This document shows positions 1 to 8,820 of a stretch of 64,000 bases of DNA, piece by piece (positions within the stretch are counted from its first letter, which is position 1; every line of letters starts with the position of its first letter). The translations under genes were made by a program, and so were the position numbers. The notes beneath the pieces are model-generated. The model saw only the letters and a program-made list of their open reading frames with translations. It was not told where the DNA came from and did not search any database. Source of the DNA: Pirellulales bacterium. Lineage in GTDB: Bacteria > Planctomycetota > Planctomycetia > Pirellulales > JAEUIK01. The DNA is taken from assembly GCA_019694435.1 (NCBI GenBank), contig JAIBBZ010000022.1, positions 35,872-99,871 on the forward strand. The letters are read 5' to 3'.

Positions 1-234
1 CAAAACCTAGGTGTTGCGTCGTCGCGCTGGTTGGCCGAGGTCGGGATCCGCACGCGCGGTGACCTGGCGCGCGTGGGCCCGGTGTTGGCCTACAAGCTGG
101 TCCGCGAGCGCGAGCCGAAAGCGAACCGGACCTTGCTGTGGTGCCTGTTCGCGGCCTTGCAGGACCGCTGCTGCCTCGACGTCACCGCAGCCGAGAAGCG
201 GCACCTGCTGACGGAGCTCGAGCGGCTGCAGTGA
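1..234 (+). CDS. TfoX/Sxy C-terminal domain protein (5' end outside window)
   Basis: The reading frame is open from the first base and stops at TGA 232-234, so only about 77 C-terminal residues are visible. They read NLGVASSRWLAEVGIRTRGDL and onward, the helix-hairpin-helix pattern of the TfoX C-terminal domain (N-L-G-x2-S-x3-L-x2-x-G-I). In gammaproteobacteria TfoX regulates competence. In other phyla stand-alone copies have no established role, so no function is assigned. The gene converges on the DUF423 gene with only four bases between the stop codons. Whether an N-terminal TfoX domain precedes this piece cannot be seen. Confidence 0.75.
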   Translation, partial: QNLGVASSRWLAEVGIRTRGDLARVGPVLAYKLVREREPKANRTLLWCLFAALQDRCCLDVTAAEKRHLLTELERLQ

Positions 235-238
235 ACGG

Positions 239-688
239 CTATTGCCGACGCAGATCCGGCATGCTCCACGCGCCGGCTGCCAAAAGGACCCAGCCGACGA
301 TCATCGCGACGCCACCGATGGGCACGATGGCGCCGAGCACCTTGACGCCCGTCACGACCAGGGCATAGAGCAAACCGGAAAAGACCAGGATGCCGAACAG
401 CATGGCGCAGGCGGCAGCTTGCCAGAGCCGGCATCCGCGACACGCCAGCAATACCCCGGCCAGCACGATGCCGAGGGCGTGATACATCTGGTAGCGCACG
501 GCCGTTTCATACGTCGCGACGCGCTTCTCCACTTCGCGCTCGACGGGGATCGAATCCTCGGCGCTGCGCATTTCGGCCGCGACATGTTGTCGCAGCCACG
601 GCGGCAGCCCATGCGCACCAAAGGCGCCGAGCCCGACGCCCAGGGCCCCAGCGAGCGCTCCGACGATGATCCAGAACCGTGGCGACAA
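239..688 (-). CDS. DUF423 family membrane protein
   Basis: About 149 residues with four hydrophobic segments. The first carries the glycine-rich ALGVGLGAFGAHGL pattern typical of DUF423 (YgdD-like) inner-membrane proteins, whose function is unknown. An insert of charged residues (EMRSAEDSIPVEREVEKR) follows the first span, then YETAVRYQMYHALGI, another family signature. I place the start at TTG 686-688 because GGAGGT lies nine bases upstream and the family normally begins a few residues before the first span. A longer frame to 790 exists, but it would run through the terminator hairpin at 763-796 and add a non-homologous leader. Confidence 0.8.
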   Translation of the reverse strand: MSPRFWIIVGALAGALGVGLGAFGAHGLPPWLRQHVAAEMRSAEDSIPVEREVEKRVATYETAVRYQMYHALGIVLAGVLLACRGCRLWQAAACAMLFGILVFSGLLYALVVTGVKVLGAIVPIGGVAMIVGWVLLAAGAWSMPDLRRQ

Positions 689-754
689 GTCCGCGATACC
701 TCCGGTCAAAGTGCATGGATTGCACGCCCGTTGGTTGTACGCAGACCGCAGCGC

Positions 755-796
755 AAGGAAAAGCCCCGGCAGGCCTGTTGCCAGGCCCACCGGGGC
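755..796 (-). terminator. Rho-independent terminator of the pil-like operon
   Basis: Read on the minus strand, a GCCCCGG / CCGGGGC arm pair encloses GGCCTG / CAGGCC, joined by two G-T wobbles and closed by a GCAA tetraloop. This gives about 15 paired positions without a bulge. The stem is followed directly by TTTTCCTT (forward 755-762). It lies about 30 bases after the stop of the secretin gene, so it should end transcription of the whole minus-strand cluster. Confidence 0.85.
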
Positions 797-826
797 GATG
801 CGATTTGAACCGACTCCGTGCGAGGT

Positions 827-3800
827 TTACGGGGCCTCGGCTGGGCTGATGCCCAGCAGCGCCTCTTCCTCTTCCTGGATGATGATCCGCGGAGTGACCA
901 TCATCATCAGGCTTTGCGTTTCGCGGCCGATGCCGACGTTCTTGAACAAGCGGTTGATGTACGGCAGCTTGTTCAGCATCGGCACGCCGAACTCGTTGCG
1001 GCCCTCGCTCAGTCGCTTGATCCCGCCTAACAGCACCGTGCCGCCGTCGGGCACGCTCACCGTGGTTGAAACGGAGACGAACGAGAAGGTCGGCAACTGC
1101 ACGCTCGTGCCTTCAGTGACGGTGGTCTTGGCGCTCGATTCGCTGGTCGGGTCTTCGTCCGGACCGGTGGACGCGCTTTCTTCGGAGGTCGTCGTCGAGC
1201 CGGAGAAGGTGAAGGTGTCGACCTCGCCGATCTGGCTGAAGAACGGCACCACGGTCAGACGCACGAAGCGTCGATCGCTCGTCACCACGGCCTGGACCGT
1301 GAGGAAGGTGCCTTCCGAGAGCACGACGATCACCGGCTGCTGGGCCGCGGCAAAATCGCCGACGACCGGAATCACGCTGATCACGAACGGGCTCTGCGAG
1401 ATGTCCGACACCGTGGCCGTTTGGCCGTTGAACAGCGTCACCTTGGGGGCCTGCAACACGTTGCTGCGGCGATCGCCCTGCGCGGCGTTGATGAAGAAGA
1501 ACGCCTCGATGTCGCTGAGGATCGCAAAGCCCAGCGAGGCGCCCGCCGCGGCGTCGAAGCCGCCGAACTGTGGCACGGCCAGCGTGAAGCTGTCCTGCCG
1601 GAAGGGAATATCCAGATCCGTGCTGAACACGCCCGGCGCCGCCTGGCCGACGGTGATCGTCGGCGCGTAGTCGCGATCGCGGAGGTTGCGCTCCGTGGTG
1701 ATGGCGTCGTCGTTCCGCAATTGGGGATTCAGCGGCTTGCCCCAGACCTGGAACGGTCGGTCGATCTTGTCGTTCAGGTCGAAGTCGAAATCGATGCCGA
1801 TGCGTTCGAAGAAGTTGTCGTTGAGCGTGATGAACCTGACTTCGATCGTCACTTGCAAGTCTTGCAGGCGCCGGAGCTGTTCCAGCAGGTCGACGATCTG
1901 CTCGTGGACCTCTTGCGTCTGGCTGATGACCAGGCTGAGGTTCGTGTCGAACTGCTTGACCGAGCCCGGCCCGCCGACTTCGTCCCAGGTTGTCGGGGCG
2001 ACCGTCGAGGTGATCAATTCGATCAGGCTGTCGAAATCGGCCTGTGTGCCGCCGCCGGCGCCGCCGGGACCGAAGCCGAAATTCTGCGGGCTGCCAGTGG
2101 CTGCGGGATTGCCGCCGCCGATCGGCGAATTCATCTGGGCCATCACGCGGGGATCGAGCGTGGCGCTGGTCGTGCCGCCGCCTTGCGTGGCGGCCACCAT
2201 CAGGGGCGCGCTGCCCCCGGTGCTGGCCGCGGCGCCAAAACCGACGTTCCCGTAGGCATCGCGCAGGGCACCGGCCATGCCCATATCGTTCGAGGGCAGG
2301 AAGTGCGGGATCGGCACCACCAGGTCGGCGACCCCGTAGGTGCGCGTAATCAGTTCGGTGTCCTTGAGCTGGATGCTCGTGATCTTGAGCACCTCGTCCT
2401 TGATCACGTAGGCCAACCGCTTCGGCTCGAGAATCAACCGCAAGGCACTCTTGAGCTGAATATCTTGCGTCAGGTTGATCGTGACTTTGTCACCGGTGGT
2501 AATGCCTTCTTCCGCCAGACCCTGGGGATCGAGGTAGATGTTCAATTCGGCTACTTTGCCGAGATACTCCATGACCTCGGACAGCGGGGCATCGGTGAAG
2601 CCGAGCGAGACGGGCGTGCGCAGCTTCTGCTCGATCTCAAGTTCCTTTTCCGAACGCCGTGGCCCGTCGACCTGCATGCTGCGGCGGCGATTGGTCAGCG
2701 CTTCCCATTCCTTGGCGTCGCGGAACACCAGCGGATTGCGGTCATCGAAGGGCGTCGACGATTCCTCGGTGCTGGCCAAGGCGTTGACAAAGCCGTTTTC
2801 TTTCTCGTCGCGCACCTGGAGCGACATGCGGTGGCGATGCAGGAAGTTGGCCTGGACCATCAATTGCTGCGCCACAGGTTCGTCGGGCATCAACTCGACG
2901 GCCCGCCGCGCGACGACGATCGCTTCGGCGAAGCGTTCTTCGTCCTGCAGAGTGTTGAATTCTTCGACGAGCTCGGCCAGCTTTTCCTGCCCGTCGAGCT
3001 TGGCCTGGCGCTCGCGGTCGATCTGGGCCTCGACCGCCTGATTCTTTTGCTTCAATTCCACCAGCGGCCGGTTCTTGTCGATGTATTGCTGCAATTCGTT
3101 GATCGTGCGATCGACGCGCCGCAGCAGGATGTCGCGCGCTGCCGAGTCGAGCCCGGCGTCTTCGACGAGCTTGCGCGTCTCTTGCAACTTGGCCAGAGCG
3201 GCTTGCGGATCCTGCTCGGCCAGTTGCCGGGCCGCGGCTTCACGTCGCGTCAACTCGACGGCGACTTTGTTCGCCAGCACTTTCTGTTCGGCCGAGGCGT
3301 CCGGCAGCAGCGAACCCGGCTGCGCGGTCTGCGAAACCTCGCCTGGCGACGGCTGGACCTGGCGGAGCAGCTGGTCGAGCTTCAGCAGATGTGCCGGATC
3401 AAGCTCTGCACGGCGGGCGTTGGCCTCTTGCAAATAGGCCCGCGCCTGGACGAGATCGCCACCGGCGAGAGCCTTCTCGCCCCAGACGACGAATGTTTTG
3501 CCGTCCGGATTTTCCGGCACCGGCGTTTGCGGCGGAGCGTCCGTCGTGGCGGCCGGCTCGCCCGCCAGCGGATTGGCGTCGGATTGTCCAAGCGGTACCG
3601 ACAGCTCGGGCGCTGACGGACCGGACGCCGGTTCCTCGAATGGCAGTTGCTCGTCGTTCGTCGCGACGTTACGCGTGTGATCGAGTTCGGGCTGATAGAC
3701 GGCCGCATCCGCACCGGGTTGCGCCGCCGTGGCAGGCATTTCGGCGACGGCCTGCTGCACCGCCGCGGCGTTTCCGCCAGCCATCTGGGCCGGCGCTTGC

Positions 3801-5143
3801 GTCGGGGGTAGGCCCTGCTTTTGCCGGGCGTCGCTGATTTGGGCCAAGACCTTTTGCGGGGTCATTTCAAAGGGTGCAAAGTTCGCCTGCAACCGATCTG
3901 CATCGACGGCCAGGCGTTCGGCGGTGTCCCATTGACCCCAAGCAATCAGCGCCATCGCCTGCTCAAGGAGAACCTGGGCGTATTGCCGGCGGTAACCTTC
4001 GGTCTGGCCGTGCTGCGCGCGATTGGCCAGCAACAGTTGATATTTCTCGATGGCCGCGGCGACCTTGCTGGGCTGGTCTTCGTGATAGCCGTATTCCACG
4101 CCCAGGCTTTGTGCCTGTTCGGCGGCGCGCCGCGCGCGTGCAAGGTCGCCCACGGCCAGGGCCTGGCGTGCGGCCACCAACAGCTTGTCGCTTTCTGCGC
4201 GGGCGTTGGCCAGCGGTGCGGGTGCTTCGGGCTGCACCCGGCCCGGCAGAGCGAGACCGTCGTTCGGATCGACTGGCGGCTCCGTCGTCACTTCCGTGCC
4301 GAAAGGCGAGGTGCGCGGGAAACTCGCCGCTCCGGGCTCGTCGGCGACTTGCGGCAGCCGTTCTGGCATGCCTGCGGTCGCGGCGGGGCCCAGCGGATGT
4401 CCTTCGTCCGGCAAGAGATTGGGATCGACCGCGTCGGTCTGTCCCAGCGGGTTCAGCGTGGGAGCATTCTGGGGGCTGTCGAGGCGTCCGCCGGCCGCTT
4501 TGATGTCGGCAGCCAGCTTCTCCACCGAGTCGGCGTCGTCAGGCCCGAACTGGACGCCCAGTTTCAACAACTCGCGGTAGTAGTGAACGGCGGCAGGAAC
4601 GTTACCAGCATCGAGTGCCTCGCGCGCTTGCTGCAGCACGAGAACGGCCGTGCCCTTGCGATCTTTCATCTTGCCGGTCACGGCATCGAGGGCGGCATCG
4701 CTTTGCAGCGCGGAATTGGTCGCGCCGGGGTTCGGGTTCGAAGCGGGCGCTTCGTCCTCGGCGTTTGGCTGAATCCGCGCACTGGGCAACTTGGCCTGTT
4801 TGCGCTTCGAGGCCCGCAACTTGTCCAGGTCGCGGCGCACCTTTTTCGGTGTGTCGCTGAGGCTTTGCAGCAGGCTGAATTTCACGTTCAACGATTCGGC
4901 GCGCTCGAGCAACTGCTCGGCCTCGTCGAGCCGACCGGCCTTCATCTCGTCGCGGGCCTGCTTGAGCAGTGCCAGGGCCTCGCCGCGCGGATCCGCGGCC
5001 CCCAGATCCTCGTCGGGCTGATTCTGCGCACAGGCGACGCGACCCAGCTCCCAGACAATCCACGTGGATTGCGTTTGGGCCAGCACCGGCGCAGCGCAAC
5101 AGACGACAGCCGTGGCAGCCAAGGAACGAATCGTCGTTTTCAA
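827..5143 (-). CDS. TPR-secretin, GspD/PilQ-like outer-membrane protein
   Basis: A 1438-residue exported secretin. A signal peptide (LKTTIRSLAATAVV..APVLAQ) is followed by some 780 residues of helical, TPR-like repeats rich in Ala, Gln and Glu. An N0/STN-like domain follows near 845-935 (VSLGFTDAPLSEVMEYLG), then the secretin fold from about 1095 (VTIEVRFITLNDNF) to the C-terminal signature PDGGTVLLGG near 1365 and GVPMLNKLPYINRLF. Secretins form the outer-membrane gate of type II secretion and type IV pilus machines. The start is taken as TTG 5141-5143 because AAAGGAGA sits six bases upstream and the signal peptide begins there; an upstream frame to 5287 lacks both. It is the last gene of the PilM-N/O-like cluster. 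The TPR part is unusually long; PilQ or GspD are about 600-750 residues. A serine/glutamate-rich insert (near SGSTTTSEESASTG) interrupts the secretin domain. Confidence 0.88.
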   Translation of the reverse strand: MKTTIRSLAATAVVCCAAPVLAQTQSTWIVWELGRVACAQNQPDEDLGAADPRGEALALLKQARDEMKAGRLDEAEQLLERAESLNVKFSLLQSLSDTPKKVRRDLDKLRASKRKQAKLPSARIQPNAEDEAPASNPNPGATNSALQSDAALDAVTGKMKDRKGTAVLVLQQAREALDAGNVPAAVHYYRELLKLGVQFGPDDADSVEKLAADIKAAGGRLDSPQNAPTLNPLGQTDAVDPNLLPDEGHPLGPAATAGMPERLPQVADEPGAASFPRTSPFGTEVTTEPPVDPNDGLALPGRVQPEAPAPLANARAESDKLLVAARQALAVGDLARARRAAEQAQSLGVEYGYHEDQPSKVAAAIEKYQLLLANRAQHGQTEGYRRQYAQVLLEQAMALIAWGQWDTAERLAVDADRLQANFAPFEMTPQKVLAQISDARQKQGLPPTQAPAQMAGGNAAAVQQAVAEMPATAAQPGADAAVYQPELDHTRNVATNDEQLPFEEPASGPSAPELSVPLGQSDANPLAGEPAATTDAPPQTPVPENPDGKTFVVWGEKALAGGDLVQARAYLQEANARRAELDPAHLLKLDQLLRQVQPSPGEVSQTAQPGSLLPDASAEQKVLANKVAVELTRREAAARQLAEQDPQAALAKLQETRKLVEDAGLDSAARDILLRRVDRTINELQQYIDKNRPLVELKQKNQAVEAQIDRERQAKLDGQEKLAELVEEFNTLQDEERFAEAIVVARRAVELMPDEPVAQQLMVQANFLHRHRMSLQVRDEKENGFVNALASTEESSTPFDDRNPLVFRDAKEWEALTNRRRSMQVDGPRRSEKELEIEQKLRTPVSLGFTDAPLSEVMEYLGKVAELNIYLDPQGLAEEGITTGDKVTINLTQDIQLKSALRLILEPKRLAYVIKDEVLKITSIQLKDTELITRTYGVADLVVPIPHFLPSNDMGMAGALRDAYGNVGFGAAASTGGSAPLMVAATQGGGTTSATLDPRVMAQMNSPIGGGNPAATGSPQNFGFGPGGAGGGTQADFDSLIELITSTVAPTTWDEVGGPGSVKQFDTNLSLVISQTQEVHEQIVDLLEQLRRLQDLQVTIEVRFITLNDNFFERIGIDFDFDLNDKIDRPFQVWGKPLNPQLRNDDAITTERNLRDRDYAPTITVGQAAPGVFSTDLDIPFRQDSFTLAVPQFGGFDAAAGASLGFAILSDIEAFFFINAAQGDRRSNVLQAPKVTLFNGQTATVSDISQSPFVISVIPVVGDFAAAQQPVIVVLSEGTFLTVQAVVTSDRRFVRLTVVPFFSQIGEVDTFTFSGSTTTSEESASTGPDEDPTSESSAKTTVTEGTSVQLPTFSFVSVSTTVSVPDGGTVLLGGIKRLSEGRNEFGVPMLNKLPYINRLFKNVGIGRETQSLMMMVTPRIIIQEEEEALLGISPAEAP

Positions 5144-5358
5144 AACGATCTCCTTTCGCGACTCGCAGCAGCCTTCGCCCGGCTCGCTCGAGGGCTCCGC
5201 GTTGGTCGCTTCCTTGCGATCACGCGAGTTTTCCGGGCGTGGAGGCGGTTTGCGATCGCCGGGAATCGGCCGGAGGCCGACTATCAAGGGGCGTCACTTC
5301 GCTGCCAGGGCCGAAAAACCAGTGCTCGAACGGCTGTGGATGGGCAGAAGGGAGTGCG

Positions 5359-5389
5359 ATAATTACTGGCGGTGGCGAGCGCGGGTCAA
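5359..5389 (-). promoter_or_regulatory. Candidate promoter for the secretin gene
   Basis: On the minus strand TTGACC (5389-5384) is followed after 18 bases by the AT-rich TAATTAT (5365-5359). The -35 is good but the -10 is a poor match, so this is tentative. It stands out because the surroundings are very GC-rich. It would give a leader of roughly 210 bases. Confidence 0.3.
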
Positions 5390-5537
5390 GGTCACTTCGC
5401 GTCAAGCCGTAGCGCGGTACCGAGTTGGCACAAAACGCCTCTCATTTGCTGGCCGATCGGCGCGCAGTTCGGCACGATTCCCCAGCCATTGAAACCGGCG
5501 GAAACCGCGAGAAATCGCGCATGCGAAAGGAAACGAT

Positions 5538-5558
5538 GCCAGCAATCAAGCTGCTGGC
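5538..5558 (-). terminator. Hairpin, possible weak terminator
   Basis: GCCAGCA and TGCTGGC form a perfect 7-bp stem with a 7-base loop, about 90 bases after the stop of the gene ending at 5650. On the minus strand it is followed by ATCGTTTCCTTTC, which is only moderately T-rich. It may be an attenuator rather than a full stop. Confidence 0.35.
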
Positions 5559-5649
5559 GAAAGGCAAGCATTCAAGGCGTCGCCAGCAGGGCGAAAGCGT
5601 TGCGCGGCCCATTCCGCGGTGACGTCAGCGGCCCTGGCGCAGCATCCGA

Positions 5650-7500
5650 CTACTTGTCGTTGCTGCCGCCCAAGAGATCGCCAAAGCCGTCAGCCGCGTC
5701 GCCCGGCTTGTCCTTGTTCTTTTCGCGCGGCGTGGCCCCGCTGTTACGCTTCACGCGTACCATGATCGGATCGCTGGGGGGCAACTGCGACACGACGTAC
5801 ATCTTCAGATCCGATCCCAACACGAGTGCCTGCGAATCGTTGCCGCGCTCGTCGGAGATCATGTCGACCACCACATTGTTGGTCGAAAACGACACGGTTT
5901 GCAGCGAAGGTGCGTAGCCGCCCTTGATCGGCACGTCGGCGATCACGCTGACGTCCTGGCGGTTTACCGCTTGCCCGCGTGACACCTTGTCGATCACGGC
6001 GACCGCTTCGACGCCGGCGTCGAGAATAAACTGCTCGGCGATGACCGACACCGTCGGCTCGCGCAGGCCCGATCCGGGTTGCGAAGGCCCAGTCAGGTGC
6101 AGACGTCCCAGCCCGCCGACGGTGACCGCGGGCGAGGGTTCGCTCCAGCCGCTCAGGCGGTATTGATTGCCCTTGACGGTCTTATCGCCGAGTTCCGGCT
6201 TTTCGAGGAAACGCGGATCGACCCCCAGATTCGGGTTTGCCAGCGCCAGCCGGACGCGATAGCGATAGCTGACGTTCGGCTGCACCGTGAAATCCATGAA
6301 GCGAAACAGCGTGAATTCTGGCGTCTCTTTGTTCGCGTTCTGCTTGGCCTTGGCCCTGGCAACGGCATTACTGCGGGCCGTCTCGGTCGGTGACTGGCTT
6401 GGCAAATCGAATGGCTCGTCGGCGGGAGGTGCCGTGCCGTCGCCCGCCGGCGATTCGCCGTCGGGCGTTGCGTCGGGTGCCGATTCCGTGGGATCGCCCG
6501 CCTGCATCGGCAGCTTCGCGTGAGCAACGCTTTCATCCCAGGGGCGCCCCAAGAGCGGCGGCAGGGGGAACGTCAGTCGTTCGTCCGTCAGCAACGGGTC
6601 GACGACCTCCAGCGTATTGCCTCCCCAGGCCTTCCTGGCCTGTTCCATGGCCGGGCGGACTGAAATCGGCTCCCACTTCAAATCAGCCGATTCGGCACCT
6701 TGTGGCACGGCCGCGCGCTCGAGCAGGAAACCGATCCACTGCGGCAAGTCGGCACCTTCCGGGTCGCGGAACTGGGCATTGCCGAAGGCCGCCTTGTAGG
6801 CCTCGTATTGCAACTTGGTCGGGACAAGCCCCGTGATCACCACCCACATCTTGCCTTCCGCGGGCGGCGCATTGACCGTCGGCGGCTCGGGCACGAGCTC
6901 GTCTTTTTTCTTGTCGTCCTTGTCCTTGTCATTGTTCGCGGCAGGCTTCGCACGGGACGGCCGGCCACCCCCTCCACGAGCGTCTTGTAGGCGACGCGCG
7001 ACTTCTGCCGCTCTGGCGGCCTTGTCGGTCTCTTTGTCGCCCGCTATCGAAGCCGCGCCGTCCACTAGGGGCTGGCCGCTCGACGAGCCACTGGTCGATT
7101 TGGGAAACGCGCCATAGCCATAGGCGGTCTGCAATTCGATGACCGCCAGGTATTCGGGCTCTCCCCGTTTGCCGCCAAGTTCCAGCGGCCGCTGGAGCGG
7201 CCGTTCCACCTTGTAACTGGCCAGGGTGATGTTGCCGGCGGACTTTTCGACGTCGCCCTCGAACGATTTCACCTCCGTGGCCTCGGGCCCGGGGCTGTTG
7301 GGGCCGAAGAGCTGCCGCGCGGAATTGGCGTCGCTCGTCAACTGATCGGGCAGTCTCTGAAGCGGCGTGTGACCAAAGGAGCCGTAGATCAGGTACAGCA
7401 GCACCGCTCCACCGATCGCCAGGCCGATCTTCTCGACATGATTGATCAGGAACTGCTGAATCTGGGCCGTATCGAGCTTGAGTTTCACCTTGACGGCCAT
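5650..7500 (-). CDS. Single-pass membrane protein of the pil-like cluster, function unknown
   Basis: A 616-residue protein with a short basic N-terminus (MAVKVKLKLDTAQIQQFL), one membrane span near 23-42 (IGLAIGGAVLLYLIYGSF) and a long periplasmic part. The periplasmic part contains charged linkers (KDKDDKKKDE; a Pro/Asp/Ala-rich stretch near the middle) and a region FTVQPNVSYRYRVRLALANP that looks like a fibronectin-type beta sheet. The start ATG 7498-7500 has AAGGAG six bases upstream; a longer frame to 7545 has no ribosome-binding site. Its place between the PilO-like gene and the secretin is where PilP, the lipoprotein linking PilNO to the secretin, lies in classical clusters. I see no lipobox or PilP sequence signature, so the PilP role is only positional inference. 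Confidence 0.75.
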   Translation of the reverse strand: MAVKVKLKLDTAQIQQFLINHVEKIGLAIGGAVLLYLIYGSFGHTPLQRLPDQLTSDANSARQLFGPNSPGPEATEVKSFEGDVEKSAGNITLASYKVERPLQRPLELGGKRGEPEYLAVIELQTAYGYGAFPKSTSGSSSGQPLVDGAASIAGDKETDKAARAAEVARRLQDARGGGGRPSRAKPAANNDKDKDDKKKDELVPEPPTVNAPPAEGKMWVVITGLVPTKLQYEAYKAAFGNAQFRDPEGADLPQWIGFLLERAAVPQGAESADLKWEPISVRPAMEQARKAWGGNTLEVVDPLLTDERLTFPLPPLLGRPWDESVAHAKLPMQAGDPTESAPDATPDGESPAGDGTAPPADEPFDLPSQSPTETARSNAVARAKAKQNANKETPEFTLFRFMDFTVQPNVSYRYRVRLALANPNLGVDPRFLEKPELGDKTVKGNQYRLSGWSEPSPAVTVGGLGRLHLTGPSQPGSGLREPTVSVIAEQFILDAGVEAVAVIDKVSRGQAVNRQDVSVIADVPIKGGYAPSLQTVSFSTNNVVVDMISDERGNDSQALVLGSDLKMYVVSQLPPSDPIMVRVKRNSGATPREKNKDKPGDAADGFGDLLGGSNDK

Positions 7501-7563
7501 CACCTTCTCCTTCGGCAAGTCGATCGCAGGGGCGACCGCAGGCAACTTGGGTAAATCACCGAA

Positions 7564-8820
7564 TCAGGGCTCGCCAGCCACGGCGGGCTCACCGGTCGCC
7601 GCCGGTGCCAGACTTGCGTCCGGTGGGTTGAACAAATGCAGGTAGCCCCAGATCACAACATTCGCGTCAAAGGGGCCAATGTCGACACCGACCTGGACAC
7701 CGCCGCCCGCGCCACCCCCTGAGCTGCTCTTGCTCGAGGAACTGCTACTCGAGGAACCGCCGCCACCGCTGCCGGGAGCACCTTTACCGGCCCCGCCGTT
7801 GTCCGCGTCGCGGAACGAGACGTACTGCGTATTGAACAGCAGCGGACAATTCGCGCACGACACCAAGAGATCGGGCAAGCGGCGTTGATCCATTACGACC
7901 TCGAAGAGCACCGGCATCAGCACATACTCTTCCTTGCCCGAAGGCGTCGGTAACGGCTTCATCGTCGTCGGATCGATGTAGCGGTTGGCCAGCAGCACGG
8001 AACTCTCGTCGCTGGGCTTCGGCACTACCACGTCGCTCTTGGATTCGTTGCGCCCGCCGGCGGCTTTCGCTTTGGCATAGGGCAGATCGATATTCGGCGC
8101 ATTGACCGCGGCTTGTGCGAGGCTGATCGATACCAGCTGCTTGATCGGGGCCTGGTAATGCTCGGTGACGCCCTCGTTGACCTTGTTGATTGCGTCAAGC
8201 ATCACCTGGTAGATCCAGAAATTCTCTTGCGCCACGCGGACCTGCTTCGAATTGGGCTTGCTCCTATAGGAGTAATCGGTGCTCAGTTGCGTGACTTCCT
8301 GCCAGACCAAAACGCCCTTGAGCACGGACTCGTCATGCTCACCGTCGACGCCCTTGATGACCTCCACTCGTCGCAGGTTGTACTTCTCATTCCAACTGAG
8401 CGGAATGTTTTGCGCGTATTGCATGTAGCGCAGCAGGAATTGATCGGAAAAATCGTCGTCACGGCCCAGCCGGTTGGCCTCGTCGGCAAACCCCGCGCCG
8501 AGCACGTCCCCGGGCCAAACCATGACCTGCTGCTGTCGCTGATAATGCAGTTGCCAGGCTTTGCGCACTTCCTCGCGCAGCCGCGCCGTGGCTTCTTTCT
8601 TCTCTTCAATGAACCTGTCGTTCGGGTGCGGGCTGTTGCTCCGCACGCCCGAAACTTGCCCGAACGCACCCTCGATCTGGCTGCTGTTCGCGGCGAACTG
8701 TTCGGCCAGTGTCTTGGTGCCGCTGCGCCAGGCAAACAAGGCACAGCCCAGCACCACGACCAGCAGCAGCCAGAAGTGATACTTCTTCAACGCGCTCAAG
8801 TATGGCCTGAGTTTGTCCAT
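7564..8820 (-). CDS. PilO-like single-pass membrane protein
   Basis: 418 residues: cytoplasmic MDKLRPYLSALKKYH, one membrane span at about 17-32 (FWLLLVVVLGCALFAW), a coiled-coil-rich stretch (IEEKKEATARLREEVRKAW) and a periplasmic domain. The C-terminal quarter holds a Gly/Ser linker (runs of eight Ser and several Gly) before a final strand-rich piece (VGVDIGPFDANVVIWGYLHLFNP). The topology and position after PilM-N fit PilO, which pairs with PilN in the alignment complex, but sequence similarity is not obvious by eye. Its ATG overlaps the TGA of the PilM-N gene by one base (TGATG) with GGAGGTGG just upstream, so translation is coupled. Confidence 0.7.
   Translation of the reverse strand: MDKLRPYLSALKKYHFWLLLVVVLGCALFAWRSGTKTLAEQFAANSSQIEGAFGQVSGVRSNSPHPNDRFIEEKKEATARLREEVRKAWQLHYQRQQQVMVWPGDVLGAGFADEANRLGRDDDFSDQFLLRYMQYAQNIPLSWNEKYNLRRVEVIKGVDGEHDESVLKGVLVWQEVTQLSTDYSYRSKPNSKQVRVAQENFWIYQVMLDAINKVNEGVTEHYQAPIKQLVSISLAQAAVNAPNIDLPYAKAKAAGGRNESKSDVVVPKPSDESSVLLANRYIDPTTMKPLPTPSGKEEYVLMPVLFEVVMDQRRLPDLLVSCANCPLLFNTQYVSFRDADNGGAGKGAPGSGGGGSSSSSSSSKSSSGGGAGGGVQVGVDIGPFDANVVIWGYLHLFNPPDASLAPAATGEPAVAGEP

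Larger units (their letters stand above)
5144..5649. other. Intergenic region between secretin and the upstream gene
   Basis: No credible gene is seen in these 506 bases; frames here lack coding character. It holds a candidate minus-strand promoter (5359-5389) for the secretin gene and a short perfect hairpin (5538-5558) after the preceding minus-strand gene. The secretin may therefore be transcribed partly on its own, with a leader of about 200 bases. Confidence 0.5.

Noticed and set aside
801..850. GATTTGAACC, resembling a tRNA T-loop on the minus strand
   Set aside because: The flanking T-stem does not pair, and no D-arm, anticodon arm or acceptor stem can be built at the right distances.
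1421..3616. Long open frame opposite the secretin gene (731 codons), and a similar one at 3821-5362
   Set aside because: Both lie antisense to a gene with clear domains. Long antisense frames are expected at this GC content, and the translations are His/Gln/Arg/Asp-rich without motifs.
7679..7800. Poly-Ser tract as a frameshift or assembly error
   Set aside because: The frame stays open and returns to ordered sequence after the tract. Codons for Ser are mixed rather than a single repeated triplet.
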